Shown here one piece after another: positions 1-9,480 of a DNA stretch of 44,795 nt. Below the pieces are notes generated by a model that was given only the letters and a program-made list of their open reading frames with translations, was not told where the DNA came from and did no database searches. Positions within the stretch are counted from its first letter, which is position 1. Each line of letters opens with the position of its first letter. Both the position numbers and the translations under genes were made by a program. This stretch comes from Stentor coeruleus (Eukaryota; Ciliophora; Heterotrichea; Heterotrichida; Stentoridae): positions 1-44,795 of the forward strand of contig MPUH01000580.1 of the NCBI GenBank assembly GCA_001970955.1, given 5' to 3'.

Positions 1-285
1 AAATTTTTTTGGAACTAAGAATTACTAGGTTTTATCATATTTTTATTATTATTTAAAGCGGGATATGAAATTCTTATTTTAAAAAATGCCAAACCTATTA
101 ATACAATGATCTCTTATTTAAATAGTTTTAATCACAAAAACCCAATTGTAATTTATTCATAAGTTTTCATTTTTGAAAAGATCTTCATAAGAAATTTCTG
201 TAAATCCAATCATAATTAGCCGATTAAATGTTATATAAGCATTTATTTATTATATTGAGTACGATTTATTATAATTATATCAGTT
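1..285. other. Left-edge non-coding stretch
   Basis: AT-rich sequence with no open frame of note. It is presumably the upstream region of the gene starting at 286. I see no RNA gene or repeat in it. Confidence 0.5.
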
Positions 286-1284
286 ATGCTACATATTGAC
301 ACAGATAAAGTTTTTATTGAACACTGTCAGAGTTGTTCAAGTCATAGTTGGTGCACAAAGCATGATGAATCCAAATATCTTAGCTACTACGAAAACTGCA
401 AAGCAAAGATTTTAGTAATATGCCCTGAAGTACAAGTAGTATCTAATCAAATCCCTTTAGCATTCTCAAAAAAATTTACGGAAACTGAAAATTCACGTCC
501 CTGGGAAGGAAAACACAGTTTTCCTAGAATTGGCGCATTTGAGATATATTTCAAAGACAAAATCATTTTTTCAAAATTAGAATCAGGAATGTGGCCTCAG
601 TCAACTGTTGTGGCAAATAAAATAAGAGAATATTTAGATCAAGCAAAACTACCACCTGTTCAAAGAGAAATAACAAATACAAATATGCTAAAGAAAAGAA
701 AGAAAGCTAAAATTAAAGAAAAAAAGACATCAAAGTCAATAGAGCCATCTTCATCAAGAAATCAAGCCCTTAGAGTAAAGTCTACAACTCCGAATAGAAG
801 ATTGACTGATAATGAGAATTTAAATGATGCTAATTATTCCAAACCTTATCGTGAAGATCATTCATTTGCCGTAAAAAGAAATAAAAAAGAAAATTCTGAA
901 GATGATTATTCAGATGATTTCAAAGAAGACAGTAGTGGAGTTGAAAAAGATTTTGAAGAAAAAAATCATGAAGAAGCCAGAAGCGTATCTAAAGTTTATG
1001 AGCTTTCTCTACCTTCAAATAAACTAAGCAACAAAGTAAAATCTATTTAGAAAATCAACTACTTCAATAAAACCTCAGCATCTTGTGAGTTTTCACTTCA
1101 TTCAAGTGATCCAATAAACATGATAATAAAAGAAAATCGTGTAGTCATAGGCCCAGGGCAAACAGGAAAGTTCCAGTTAAGATTTCCTCCTGTATCAAAG
1201 CCTAAAAAAACTGAATACTACCTTAACGTAGATAGCAATAACAAGCCTTGGGAGTGCTTTAAGTTTATAATAGCATATGAATAA
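286..1284 (+). CDS. Rdx (selenoprotein W-like) domain protein with C-terminal NPHP4-like Ig domain
   Basis: The protein is 327 aa after removing a 15-nt intron at 1036-1050; without that removal it would stop early at a TAG formed by the intron end. Residues about 5-125 look like the thioredoxin-like Rdx fold of SelW/SelT proteins: a CxxC (HCQSC) near the first strand and the later RIGAFEIYFKDKIIFSKLES block ending in a helix. No Sec codon is needed because both positions are Cys. Residues 130-250 are charged and low complexity. The last 75 residues (CEFSLHSSDP..., GPGQTGKFQLRF, ending ECFKFIIAYE) resemble the MSP/Ig-like domains of the ciliary transition-zone protein NPHP4. A cilium or basal-body role is inference. 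It converges on the next gene with 21 bp between stops. Confidence 0.75.
1036..1050 (+). other. 15-nt spliceosomal intron
   Basis: The sequence gtaaaatctatttag has GT-AG ends and lies in phase 0. It carries an in-frame TAG, and removing it opens the frame for another 78 codons that read as an Ig-like domain. Confidence 0.85.
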
Positions 1285-1305
1285 TCTATATTTATCTAAA
1301 TGCAG

Positions 1306-2910
1306 TTATCTATCTGAATCATAACTACTAATCGACTCAACTTCAATAACAGCTTCTTTTCTAACAGATTCAATATCAATAAATTCGTTAATATCCTGCA
1401 AATCCTTGTAATTTAAATCTTTAAATCGTGGCAAAATAGAATAACTCGCTTTTGCTTTTTGAGTTTTCTTTTTCTTTATATAAAGTCTTGAAGAAGTTTT
1501 AGGGTTTGGGTCTTTAAAGCAATCTTTTGCTTCATGTCCTAATTGTTTACAGCAAATACATTTTAGTTTTGAATGAATCACAGTTTTCTGACCTTTTTCT
1601 TCTGGGACATCTTCATCAATTTCATCAGAAATATGTTTAGAAGTTTGACAACCAGGTGCATCTTTTTTTGTTGCTCCACAACACCAATAATATGTATTAT
1701 TACTCCATTCAGATAAATGAACTTTACAAGACCAATTGTAATTTTCTTTTTCTATAAAAACTTTCTTGCAGTATCTACAAACTTTTTCATCAAGTTCATC
1801 ATATACTTTATTTTTCGCTTTGATTTCTTTAACTCTTGTTCTTGTTTTTTCAAACTCTTCTTGAAGGTCATTTGTTTTTTTCTCATATTCTGTAGTTTTT
1901 TTTTGGAATTTTTCTTTATCTTCTGATGCTTTGCCTATATCGTTAATTTGAGATTCTATTTTATATTTTATAGTCAATTTTGCCTTTTTAACTTCTTCGT
2001 CTAATTCTTTTCTTATGTAAATTAGTTGTTGGCTCATTTTTAGCTCTTTGTGCATCATAATAGTAACTTTTGTTAAAGAATGAGATAAATCTTTTTCTCT
2101 GCCGATCAAAAAATAAAAAGCAGAACCGCATTTATCGAATTTTTCTCTAAAAGATTGCTCTAAGGAATTTTGTGAGAGACCAGTACAAGCAAAATATAAC
2201 CCTTTTAATCTTTCTCCCATGATATCACTTTGCATATTAAAAAGTGAATTCCAATGCTTTAGTTCATTAGCTTTATCTTTGAGTTCAGAATTTCGTATTT
2301 TTTCAATTTGAAGTTTGTTTGACAATTTTTCTTTTTTTATATTTGCCTTTTCAAAGGGAATCATATATTCTTTTTCACTAGTCAAAGTTCTAACTAGTTT
2401 TTTTCTTTCACAGTTTATCGATGCACATTTAAATGATGTTTTATGATTCAGTAGCTTTTCTTTGAAAGCTTCAATTTCTTTTTGTTTATTATTTTTATCT
2501 TCTTGGTTTGTTTTCAGTTGCTCATTTAATTTCTTTAGAGTTTGATTACATTTATCTAGTTCTTCTTGTAAAGATTCACAAAGACTTTTACTTGATTTAT
2601 ATGGACGAGAGTATGAAGATTTTAAGTTCATATGTTTTTGTCTTTGTGCTTCAAACATAGGAATAAAGTATTTTTTCAAGGTCTGTGAAACTAAAAACGG
2701 TGTTATTTCTAAAGGTTGTTGATTACGACTTCTAACTTTATCAATAAGTTCGCTTCTTGAAAAATGTAAGGTTTTAGCCGTGCTTGATTGCCAAGTTTGA
2801 GTTGTGGGATGGCGAATTTTGCTTAATGAAGGTAAAGTTGTAAGTAAAGAAGTTGAACGAGAAGTTTGTGGAGCTAGTTGATCTAGTTTAAGTTCCTTAA
2901 TACTAATCAT
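1306..2910 (-). CDS. Coiled-coil protein with CHORD-like zinc site and CCHC zinc knuckle
   Basis: The protein is 534 aa. Residues about 110-370 are strongly charged and heptad-like, so a long coiled coil. Residues about 375-423 hold a Cys/His series (CRYCKK, then C-x2-H, WCCG, PGCQTSKH) with the order and spacing style of CHORD zinc domains. Residues about 449-463 hold a CCHC knuckle (C-x2-C-x4-H-x4-C, CICCKQLGHEAKDC) as found in RNA-binding proteins. The stop is TAA. The start is the first ATG, and a 15-20 nt T run lies just upstream. I do not recognise a named family for the whole protein. Zinc binding is well supported; nucleic-acid or chaperone links are only inferred. Confidence 0.8.
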   Translation of the reverse strand: MISIKELKLDQLAPQTSRSTSLLTTLPSLSKIRHPTTQTWQSSTAKTLHFSRSELIDKVRSRNQQPLEITPFLVSQTLKKYFIPMFEAQRQKHMNLKSSYSRPYKSSKSLCESLQEELDKCNQTLKKLNEQLKTNQEDKNNKQKEIEAFKEKLLNHKTSFKCASINCERKKLVRTLTSEKEYMIPFEKANIKKEKLSNKLQIEKIRNSELKDKANELKHWNSLFNMQSDIMGERLKGLYFACTGLSQNSLEQSFREKFDKCGSAFYFLIGREKDLSHSLTKVTIMMHKELKMSQQLIYIRKELDEEVKKAKLTIKYKIESQINDIGKASEDKEKFQKKTTEYEKKTNDLQEEFEKTRTRVKEIKAKNKVYDELDEKVCRYCKKVFIEKENYNWSCKVHLSEWSNNTYYWCCGATKKDAPGCQTSKHISDEIDEDVPEEKGQKTVIHSKLKCICCKQLGHEAKDCFKDPNPKTSSRLYIKKKKTQKAKASYSILPRFKDLNYKDLQDINEFIDIESVRKEAVIEVESISSYDSDR

Positions 2911-3434
2911 ATATTTTTTTTTGGGAATATGGTTAATTTGGTTTAAATTTGGTTGATGTTAATGAGAGAGTATTATAGGATTATGAGATGAAAACTGTTA
3001 AACAGTTAAACTTAATGATTTTGTAAATTTTGAATTACTTTGAAAGATTGGAATTTTATAATTGCATAGAGAATATTTTACCTGGTATTTTTAATGTAGG
3101 CTGTAAAGTATGAATTTAAGGAAGGTATTGTGGTTTGCGATGTAGAAGATTTCAAATTTATTTGAAACTGATTAAAAGTTTAACTCTTCAAAATTAAACT
3201 TCATTTAATAGTTTCCTATGATTTTTACATTTAGATTTTTATAAGTTGAATTATAAAGGTAATTTTTTTGACTGAAACTGAATTTTGCAAATTAAATTTT
3301 ATCATTCTTAAAGTTAAAAACTGATACAATACATTAAATTTTTAACAAAATAAAAACAAGTCTTATTAAAACAGTATTAAATGAATCGAATATTATAAGT
3401 TCATAAAAACAATAATCAAGCCTTTACTATAATT
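2911..3434. other. Divergent intergenic region
   Basis: About 0.5 kb of AT-rich DNA lies between the divergent coiled-coil gene and the E2F gene. It must contain both promoters. I see no conserved element, RNA gene or ORF that I can support. Confidence 0.4.
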
Positions 3435-3699
3435 TTTATAATATTTATCACAATTAAAATTTATATAAACTATTCTCTTAACATTTTCCATAATAATTTT
3501 CGCCGGGAATTTCAAATGAATCTTACACGTATTAGAAAAAAGCGTTTTGATATCGATTTTACAACTNTTTATAATATTTATCACAATTAAAATTTATATA
3601 AACTATTCTCTTAACATTTTCCATAATAATTTTCACCGGGAATTTCAAATGAATCTTACACGTATTAGAAAAAAGCGTTTTGATATCGATTTTACAACT
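3435..3699. repeat. 132-bp duplication around a single n (likely assembly join)
   Basis: Bases 3435-3566 and 3568-3699 are the same sequence either side of n at 3567, with one difference (cgccggg versus caccggg). The block covers the E2F upstream region and its first codons, so a second, false E2F start appears at 3516. The real start is the one continuous with the gene, at 3649. Confidence 0.85.
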
Positions 3700-4338
3700 G
3701 ATGAAGAAGTTTATAGCCCTTCTTCTGAACATAAAAGCCATGGTTCATCAAAAAAATACTCAATTTTCCACCCTGACAGTTCTTTAGGAGTCTTAACAAA
3801 AAATTTTGTTTCATTAATCCAAAATGCACCTAATAAATGCATCGAAATAAATGATGCAACTCGAATACTTCAAGTACAAAAACGAAGAATTTATGATATA
3901 ACAAATGTCTTAGAAGGTATTGGGCTTATTGAAAAAAAACATAAAAATCGTATTAGATGGATTGGAAGTAAAAGTAATGAAGACTTTTCTCAAGAAATCA
4001 TGAATTATGAAAGAGAAATGCGTGAACTTAAAGAAGAAGAAGATAAAATCGATCAGTGGACTCAAAAATTACAAGATTCTTTAAATCAATTAATCAAAGA
4101 TCCGGAGTATGCAGCACTAGCTTTTATTACTCAAGAAGATATTAATTCATTACCAAATTTGACAGAAAATCCTAATGAAATTCTGCTTGCTATAAAAGCA
4201 CCGCCTGGAAGTATCCTTGAAGTCCCTGAACCTGATCTTTGTTCAAATGAATTGGAGAAGTACCAAATTGTTTTAAATTCGAAAACTGAACCAATAATGA
4301 TGTATATGGTGTCAAATGATTCTTCATCCAAGATCTAA
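3649..4338 (+). CDS. E2F: E2F family transcription factor
   Basis: The protein is 229 aa. Residues about 38-110 form one winged-helix DNA-binding domain carrying the E2F signature [20 protein letters not shown] leucine-rich coiled coil follows (about 118-155), then a marked box ([20 protein letters not shown] ... EPIMMYMV). That is the arrangement of typical E2Fs, which pair with DP proteins, not of the two-domain atypical E2F7/8. It ends soon after the marked box, so there is no separate Rb-binding activation tail. It probably controls cell-cycle genes. I start at 3649, because the upstream extension crosses the duplicated n join at 3567 and reads as noise. Confidence 0.92.
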   Translation: MNLTRIRKKRFDIDFTTDEEVYSPSSEHKSHGSSKKYSIFHPDSSLGVLTKNFVSLIQNAPNKCIEINDATRILQVQKRRIYDITNVLEGIGLIEKKHKNRIRWIGSKSNEDFSQEIMNYEREMRELKEEEDKIDQWTQKLQDSLNQLIKDPEYAALAFITQEDINSLPNLTENPNEILLAIKAPPGSILEVPEPDLCSNELEKYQIVLNSKTEPIMMYMVSNDSSSKI

Positions 4339-4444
4339 TTAGCTAATCGTATTGCTATAATTGATCATATTAATCCTTAAATTATTTTCTTCATCATAAC
4401 CTAAAAATTATCACTAAAAATCCTATTGAAATAACTTCAATTTA

Positions 4445-5092
4445 CTAAGTAAAATGCGGGCACTTATTATTTACTGAGTTCATTTTATAACATTCATAAC
4501 AGTAATAAAATCCTGGAATGCTATCTTTTGTAGGTAGTCCAATATTAATAAACGAAGAATATCTCGTCATTCTAAACTTAGAAGCTTCAATTGCTGCTTT
4601 AATATCTTCTATACTATTTAAGCATATTGTCACTTCTCTCATACACAAATTATTTGAAAGATTACATAAAGCATACTGCTCAAAGCTTTCAATTAAAATA
4701 TCTACCGAAGCTTCCCATGTACTTAAAATTTTTTCAACAGGTATACAAGCTGAAACACATCCAAGGCTATTAGCAATTTCTAAACCAGTCTGAATAGCTT
4801 TTATTGACATATTTTCTTCTGGAAACTCAGGGACAACACATAATATTATTCTTGTATGAGGTAAATCACCACTAGGAACATCTCTAGAACAACCAATAGT
4901 TAAGCCTTCAATACTATTTAGTTGATCTATATTAGCAGCTTTGAGAATAGCTTGAGAAATTGGAAATGCTTTTAGAGTTTCAGTGATAGGACATAAAATT
5001 GCTTCACCGTTGTAATCTAAGATATTACAATGCTTGATGTTTAATAAAATATTGTTGTATTCACCTATAGCTATACTCCAGCCTTCTTTCAT
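4445..5092 (-). CDS. Divergent macro-domain-like protein with C-terminal Cys cluster
   Basis: The protein is 215 aa. Residues about 8-165 follow the macro-domain plan: an early strand run ending DYNGEAILCPITETL, a helix with AILKAA, the GLTIGCSRDVPSGDLPHTRI block (compare G-x-A...LP...IIH in ADP-ribose-binding macro domains), then a helix and GCVSACIP where family members have SIAFP. The usual Asn of the ADP-ribose pocket is not evident, so binding may be altered. The last 20 residues carry C-x2-C, C and C-x-H spacing (YYCYECYK ... NKCPHFT), a possible small zinc site. The stop is TAG. The assignment is from pattern only and is moderate. Confidence 0.6.
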   Translation of the reverse strand: MKEGWSIAIGEYNNILLNIKHCNILDYNGEAILCPITETLKAFPISQAILKAANIDQLNSIEGLTIGCSRDVPSGDLPHTRIILCVVPEFPEENMSIKAIQTGLEIANSLGCVSACIPVEKILSTWEASVDILIESFEQYALCNLSNNLCMREVTICLNSIEDIKAAIEASKFRMTRYSSFINIGLPTKDSIPGFYYCYECYKMNSVNNKCPHFT

Positions 5093-5414
5093 TAGTTTAT
5101 TATGTATAAATGGGAGAGATTGATAAGATTTAGAATGAAAAAAATTTAGTGGGGTGATAGTGGAAAGTGCTTAATTGGGTATTAGTTTTATGTTGGGATG
5201 ATGTATTTGAGTTTTTGAAATAAGAAATTTTATGGATTTTATAGGAAATTTAGCTAGGGATGGTTTCAATAGAAAATTTTATATGTTTAAAGTAATATAC
5301 ATTACCTTTTTTATAATAATTTCTGCAACACTGATGTATTAGTTTCTCATAAAATTCTCATAGCTATTTATTTTAGTATAGTAATAGACAAAATGCCTAA
5401 AAAAATTTAAAAAT
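5093..5414. other. Divergent intergenic region
   Basis: About 320 bp lies between two divergently transcribed genes (macro-like and UGDH). It is AT-rich with no ORF or RNA gene seen, and is presumably a shared promoter region. Confidence 0.4.
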
Positions 5415-6972
5415 ATGGAATGTAAACGTGTGGCATGTCTTGGAGCAGGCTTTGTAGGCGGTCCTACAATGGCGGTATTCGCTTCGAAGTGCCCCGACAT
5501 ACATTTTACAGTGCTAGATATAGATTCTTCAAAAATCGACCAATGGAATTCAAATAACTTGCCGATTTATGAGCCTAATTTATATGAAATTATTCAACCA
5601 GTCAGAGGTCAGAATTTGTTTTTCAGTACAAACATTACTGAAGAAATCGAAGCTGCAGATATGATATTTTTTTCTCTACCCACTCCTACAAAAAAACAAG
5701 GATTAGGTGCTGGAAGTGCCTGTGATCTAAGTTATTTTGAACAAGCTGTAAGAAATGTAGCAATGATCCTAACAAAGTATAAAGGATTCAAAATCATTGT
5801 AGAAAAGTCAACTGTACCTGTTAGAACTGCTGAAATGGTTAAAGAAATTCTTACATGTAATTGTAAAGAACTAGAATTCTCAGTACTTTCAAATCCTGAA
5901 TTCTTAGCTGAAGGTAGTGCTGTAAATGATTTACTTTTCCCTAATAGAGTTCTTATTGGTGGGGATAATATGCAAGCTGTTACTTCTTTATTTATGCTTT
6001 ATGCAAAATGGGTCCCATCAGATAGGATAATAACAACAAGTTTATGGTCATCTGAATTAGCTAAATTATGTTCAAATGCTATGCTTGCTCAAAGAGTATC
6101 ATCTATTAATAGTATAAGCGCATTATGTGAAAAAGTTGGAGCTGATGTTGAAGATATTGCTAGAGTATTAACAAAAGATGATCGTATTGGATCTAAATTT
6201 TTACAAACAAGTATTGGATTTGGTGGATCTTGTTTTAAAAAAGATATTCTTTGTCTTGTGTATTTATGTGAAAATGTTGGGCTTTCAGAAGTTGCAGAGT
6301 ATTGGAGACAAGTTATTGTAATGAATGAATTCCAAACTAATCGGTATTGTAGAGTTATATCAAAAATGCTGGTGAATTTGAAAATGAAGAATATTGCGAT
6401 CTTTGGTTTTGCTTATAAAAAAAATACTAGTGATANATATTGTAGAGTTATATCAAAAATGTTAGTGAATTTGAAAATGAAGAATATTGCGATCTTTGGT
6501 TTTGCTTATAAAAAAAATACTAGTGATACTAGAGAAAGTCCATCAGCTTATGTTTGCAATTCATTATTACAAGAAGAAGCTATACTTCATATTTTTGACN
6601 ACTAGAGAAAGTCCATCAGCTTATGTTTGCAATTCATTATTACAAGAAGAAGCTATACTTCATATTTTTGACCCTAAGGTTACAAGACAACAAATGCTTT
6701 CAGAAATGAATTTCCATGGGTTTCTTGATGGAATTTCTTCAGAAAAACATTTAATATCACATTCTGATCCTTATGTAGCAGTTAAAAACACATGTGCTAT
6801 TGTTGTGTTGACTGAATGGGATATTTTTAGAAACCTTGATTATGAAAGTATGTATGCCGAGATGCAAAAACCTGCATTTATTTTTGATGGAAGAAATGTT
6901 CTTAATCATAAAGCGCTTAAACGTGTAGGGTTTAAAGTTGTTGCAATAGGAAAAAGTGAATTTTGCATCTAA
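5415..6972 (+). CDS. UGDH: UDP-glucose 6-dehydrogenase (interrupted by two assembly duplications)
   Basis: This enzyme oxidises UDP-glucose to UDP-glucuronate with two NAD+. The N-terminal Rossmann motif GAGFVGGPTMAVFA is at about residue 10. FFSLPTPT and STVPVRTAE follow, then NPEFLAEGSA, and the catalytic-Cys motif GFGGSCFKKDI puts the thiol at about residue 273. The C-terminal domain has FAYKKNTSDTRESPS and EWDIF. Two near-identical direct copies flank n at 6436 (in frame, adds 31 codons) and n at 6600 (73 nt including the n, shifts the frame). With both collapsed the protein is 463 aa, normal for the family, and ends in TAA. As deposited, the sequence encodes a broken protein; this looks like assembly error, not a pseudogene. 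Confidence 0.93.
6345..6527. repeat. In-frame duplication around n at 6436 (likely assembly join)
   Basis: The copy from 6345 recurs 93 nt later, from 6438. The only internal differences turn CTG into TTA, both Leu, so the copies look like two alleles. UGDH homologues have this segment once. Confidence 0.85.
6528..6672. repeat. Frame-breaking duplication around n at 6600 (likely assembly join)
   Basis: Bases 6528-6599 recur exactly at 6601-6672 after the n. The 73-nt offset shifts the UGDH frame by one, and removing it rejoins the two halves of the enzyme. Confidence 0.88.
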
Positions 6973-7030
6973 TAAATAATTATCTAGCATAAATTTTAAA
7001 CTTCACTTATTACGATTTATTATGAGATTT

Positions 7031-7801
7031 TTAACTTTCTTTATTGAATGTATCACAGATTTCAGCACTGTCATCAAGTTTGATTTTTTTCTTTAAGTCA
7101 TTTACTGATACTTTCCTAGCTTTAATAACAAGATTGTCTATTATAAGTGGCTGTATTTTATCTGTATTTTGTGCAAGGACGACTAAAAAAAGGATCCCAT
7201 TTCTGAAATGCGAAGTTACTTCTTTTATAATTATTTTACTGAAAACAATTGTCGAATCTCCTTCAGCATCTAAAGTTCCACGCATAATTTTGTCTCCAGA
7301 AGTATTTATGATAAGTGGTTTTGGAGGGCTTTCTGCAGAAAAAACCATAAGTTTAAAGTTCATATCATATGGAAGGCGTATAGGACAATTATTATCTGAA
7401 TTTACTATTGTAGCAAATAGTGAAAACGCTCTTTCTTTATATGCAGGGTTTGGTAAAGGGCTTGAAAGAATCAGTTTATAAGGGAAGGATGAAATGTTTG
7501 GGTAAAGATATTTTTGAATACTTTTTGGAGATGTGGGGTCGTCTGTTGGTGAACAAGTTGAATTTATCATTTTAGGGACGTTTTCTGACAATTTTTCGGA
7601 AATTTTTTCTAGAACTAATTTAGTCATTTCTAGGCTACTTTTGATTACTTGGGATTGGTGAATGAGTAATTGGAATATGTTTAATTGAGGTGTATTGCTA
7701 GGGATTCCTGGCTGGTAGAATTGCATTGAAGGCAATTCTTTCGTATAGGTACAATTGCAAGATCCATCAAAAATAGGGCATAGGGTATTAAAAAGACACA
7801 T
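7031..7801 (-). CDS. Hypothetical protein with C-terminal beta-rich domain
   Basis: The protein is 256 aa of unknown family. Near the N-terminus are several Cys (LFNTLCPIFDGSCNCTY), possibly a metal site. Residues about 45-75 look helical. From about 100 on the pattern is alternating hydrophobic, as in a beta-sandwich: FPYKLILSSPLPNPAY, RLPYDMNFKLMVF, then IIIKEVTSHFRNGILFLVVL and LVIKARKVSV. The HFRNG-FLVVL strand pair resembles immunoglobulin-like folds of DNA-binding proteins, but I cannot name one. It ends in TAA, 58 bp from the convergent UGDH stop. Confidence 0.7.
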   Translation of the reverse strand: MCLFNTLCPIFDGSCNCTYTKELPSMQFYQPGIPSNTPQLNIFQLLIHQSQVIKSSLEMTKLVLEKISEKLSENVPKMINSTCSPTDDPTSPKSIQKYLYPNISSFPYKLILSSPLPNPAYKERAFSLFATIVNSDNNCPIRLPYDMNFKLMVFSAESPPKPLIINTSGDKIMRGTLDAEGDSTIVFSKIIIKEVTSHFRNGILFLVVLAQNTDKIQPLIIDNLVIKARKVSVNDLKKKIKLDDSAEICDTFNKES

Positions 7802-8144
7802 TTATAAGAACCATATCTTAATTAAGTTAAAAAACAAGTGATTAATGTATTAATTGTATGGTAAGATATTTGATTTAGTTATATTTAGGATAAGCTACTT
7901 AAAATAATTATTTGCAAGTGTTAGAGATTTGTTCATTTGTTTTATTTTCTAAAGTAGTGAAAATATCAATTTGGAAGATGTGCTTATTGGATAAGAAATT
8001 AAACCATATATAAATATTTATAATACATATGAAGTAATTTGCTTATAAAAAATATTTATTAAAAGGTATTTACGACTTTTGTGTTTTTCTTTATGCTTTA
8101 TTCTTTTCGAACTATGAGGGTGTTTATTTCTTTTATGTTTTTTA
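7802..8144. other. Intergenic stretch, nothing recognised
   Basis: About 340 bp of AT-rich sequence upstream of the unknown gene at 7031-7801. No ORF, RNA gene or repeat was identified. Confidence 0.4.
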
Positions 8145-8972
8145 TTATTTTGTCTTTGAAGGGGCTTTAGTTTTTTCCTCAGTAGGACTTTTATTAATCT
8201 TCACTTCTTCGTTAATTTCTTCAATTTCTAAAGGTTTAAAAGGTGTGATTTCTTTTTGTTGATCTAATTTTTCAATCATAAAACACAGGTCTAATCCTAA
8301 ACTACTTAGAATTTATTCAACAGGTTGTGTCAAAAATATTTTTGAATAGGGTTATGAAGATGATCCATATGATTAAAAGCCATATCAGTTTTTATAATCT
8401 ATTTAATATTAATAACAATAATTTTTTTCTATGTATAACTGAGATATAAGTACTGTAAAGCCATTAAATTTGTAATTGGCGCTATTGACAAACTTAAGAG
8501 TGATGCAAGTATAGTTGTAAAAGGAATATTTTGAATTGTTTAATATTTCTGTAATCCCTAAAAGATCATCTAACTCACCTTCTATTGGTGTTAATAATAA
8601 TTTTGACAGTTATCTTGAACAATTTCTATGTTTTTGTTGCATTTAGGCACATAGATATGCTGTAAATCCACAAAAACTAATTATGTAAAGATATTTTAGT
8701 CTTAAATGGCAAAGATAGTATAAAACTATGCTAGCTAGAGTCCTTTTCTATCATTTTAGCTAAATGTGAAGGTACTGTTTCTTCTTGTCAAGGTTTTATT
8801 ATAACTAAATTGGATTGAATAACTGATGTGGTGTCTTCATGAACAGGGATTATATAGGAAAAGTACTTAGGATCTTTTTTACTATAAATAATTTTCCAGC
8901 TGGAATCAGAGTTTTATTATCAGAATACTCCTCGCCAGTTTCCGTTTTTATATCTTTTTGTATTTTGTTAAC
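8145..8972 (-). pseudogene. Decayed protein-coding gene, identity unknown
   Basis: Protein-like segments follow one another on the minus strand but in different frames and with stops. In order of reading they are: one with ETGEEYSDNKTLIPAGKLFI; one with IIPVHEDTTSVIQSNLV and, past a TGA, QEETVPSHLAKMIEKD; one with VDLQHIYVPKCNKNIEIVQD; one with TPIEGELDDLLGITEILNNS; and one with LSSLGLDLCFMIEKLDQQKE running into an acidic-basic tail that ends in TAA at 8145. A 17-nt GT-AG stretch at 8866-8882 would join the first two segments in frame, but the later TGA, TAA and frame changes have no GT-AG explanation. The composition of the last segment is strongly coding-like. A real gene with many sequence errors is the alternative. 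Confidence 0.4.
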
Positions 8973-9091
8973 TTATGGGCATGGGCATATTGAGATTTGT
9001 GATATTATTTGCAAATCTTATGTAGTAATTTTTTGATATTTAGTCACTTAAATTAATTTACTTGAAGTCTTAATCAGAATATTATTTATAT

Positions 9092-9447
9092 CTACGTCAG
9101 CTTGATTTTTTTCTTAGGTAGTGAAAGTTTAATTTTCTGTGCTGTATCATTGAAAAGTTCTTCCCACCAATTATGATTCCACTTGGATTTGGCTGTGCCG
9201 GATCATTGAAAAGTTCTTCCCACCAGTTATGATTCCACTTGGATTTGGCTTCAGCCGCACCTAGACCAAGGTTTTCTTTACGTTTTCTCACTTGCAATGG
9301 TTCAACTTCACCTTTTTTTTCTTTGCCTAGTCCCTCGCCTTCGTTCCAGCCCATGCGTTTGAGCATCTTTTCACCAAAAACTGATGATATTTTTTTAGAG
9401 CTAACCGCTGATGTTTCTGCAACTTTGACGAGGTACTTTTTAGACAT
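9092..9447 (-). CDS. GPATCH4: Small G-patch protein, GPATCH4/PINX1-like, broken by a 56-nt tandem duplication
   Basis: Residues about 20-65 form a G-patch (FGEKMLKRMGWNEGEGLGKE ... ENLGLGA), the motif that activates DEAH RNA helicases in the nucleolus and in splicing. It is followed by KWNHNWWEELFND, which matches the WWxELFN box after the G-patch in GPATCH4 better than PINX1. A 56-nt unit is present twice (see repeat at 9138), which shifts the frame so that the deposited ORF ends at 9097. With one copy removed the frame runs on through NDTAQKIKLSLPKKKIKLT to a TAG at 9092, giving a clean 99-aa protein. The basic tail fits a nucleolar protein. Confidence 0.8.
9138..9250. repeat. 56-nt tandem duplication without an n
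   Basis: The core of 48 nt at 9147-9194 recurs at 9203-9250 with one internal difference (AAC versus AAT, both Asn) and a few more at the joint. The period, 56, is not a multiple of three and breaks the G-patch gene. Confidence 0.85.
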
Positions 9448-9480
9448 ATTTATTACTTTAAAGCTAATAAACTATTCACT

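Noticed and set aside
3547-3648. N-terminal extension of the E2F frame (start at 3547)
   Set aside because: It runs across the n at 3567 and the duplicated upstream block. The residues are AT-rich noise, and the ATG at 3649 precedes the conserved part directly.
8335-8825. Reading the decayed region with TAA/TAG as glutamine (ciliate code) to get a long open frame
   Set aside because: The density of TAA/TAG in that frame (about 8 percent of codons) is near that of random AT-rich sequence, and every other gene here uses these as stops.
8839-9036. 65-codon frame on the + strand
   Set aside because: It overlaps protein-like segments on the minus strand and has no recognisable composition or motif. 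I take it as a shadow of the decayed gene.
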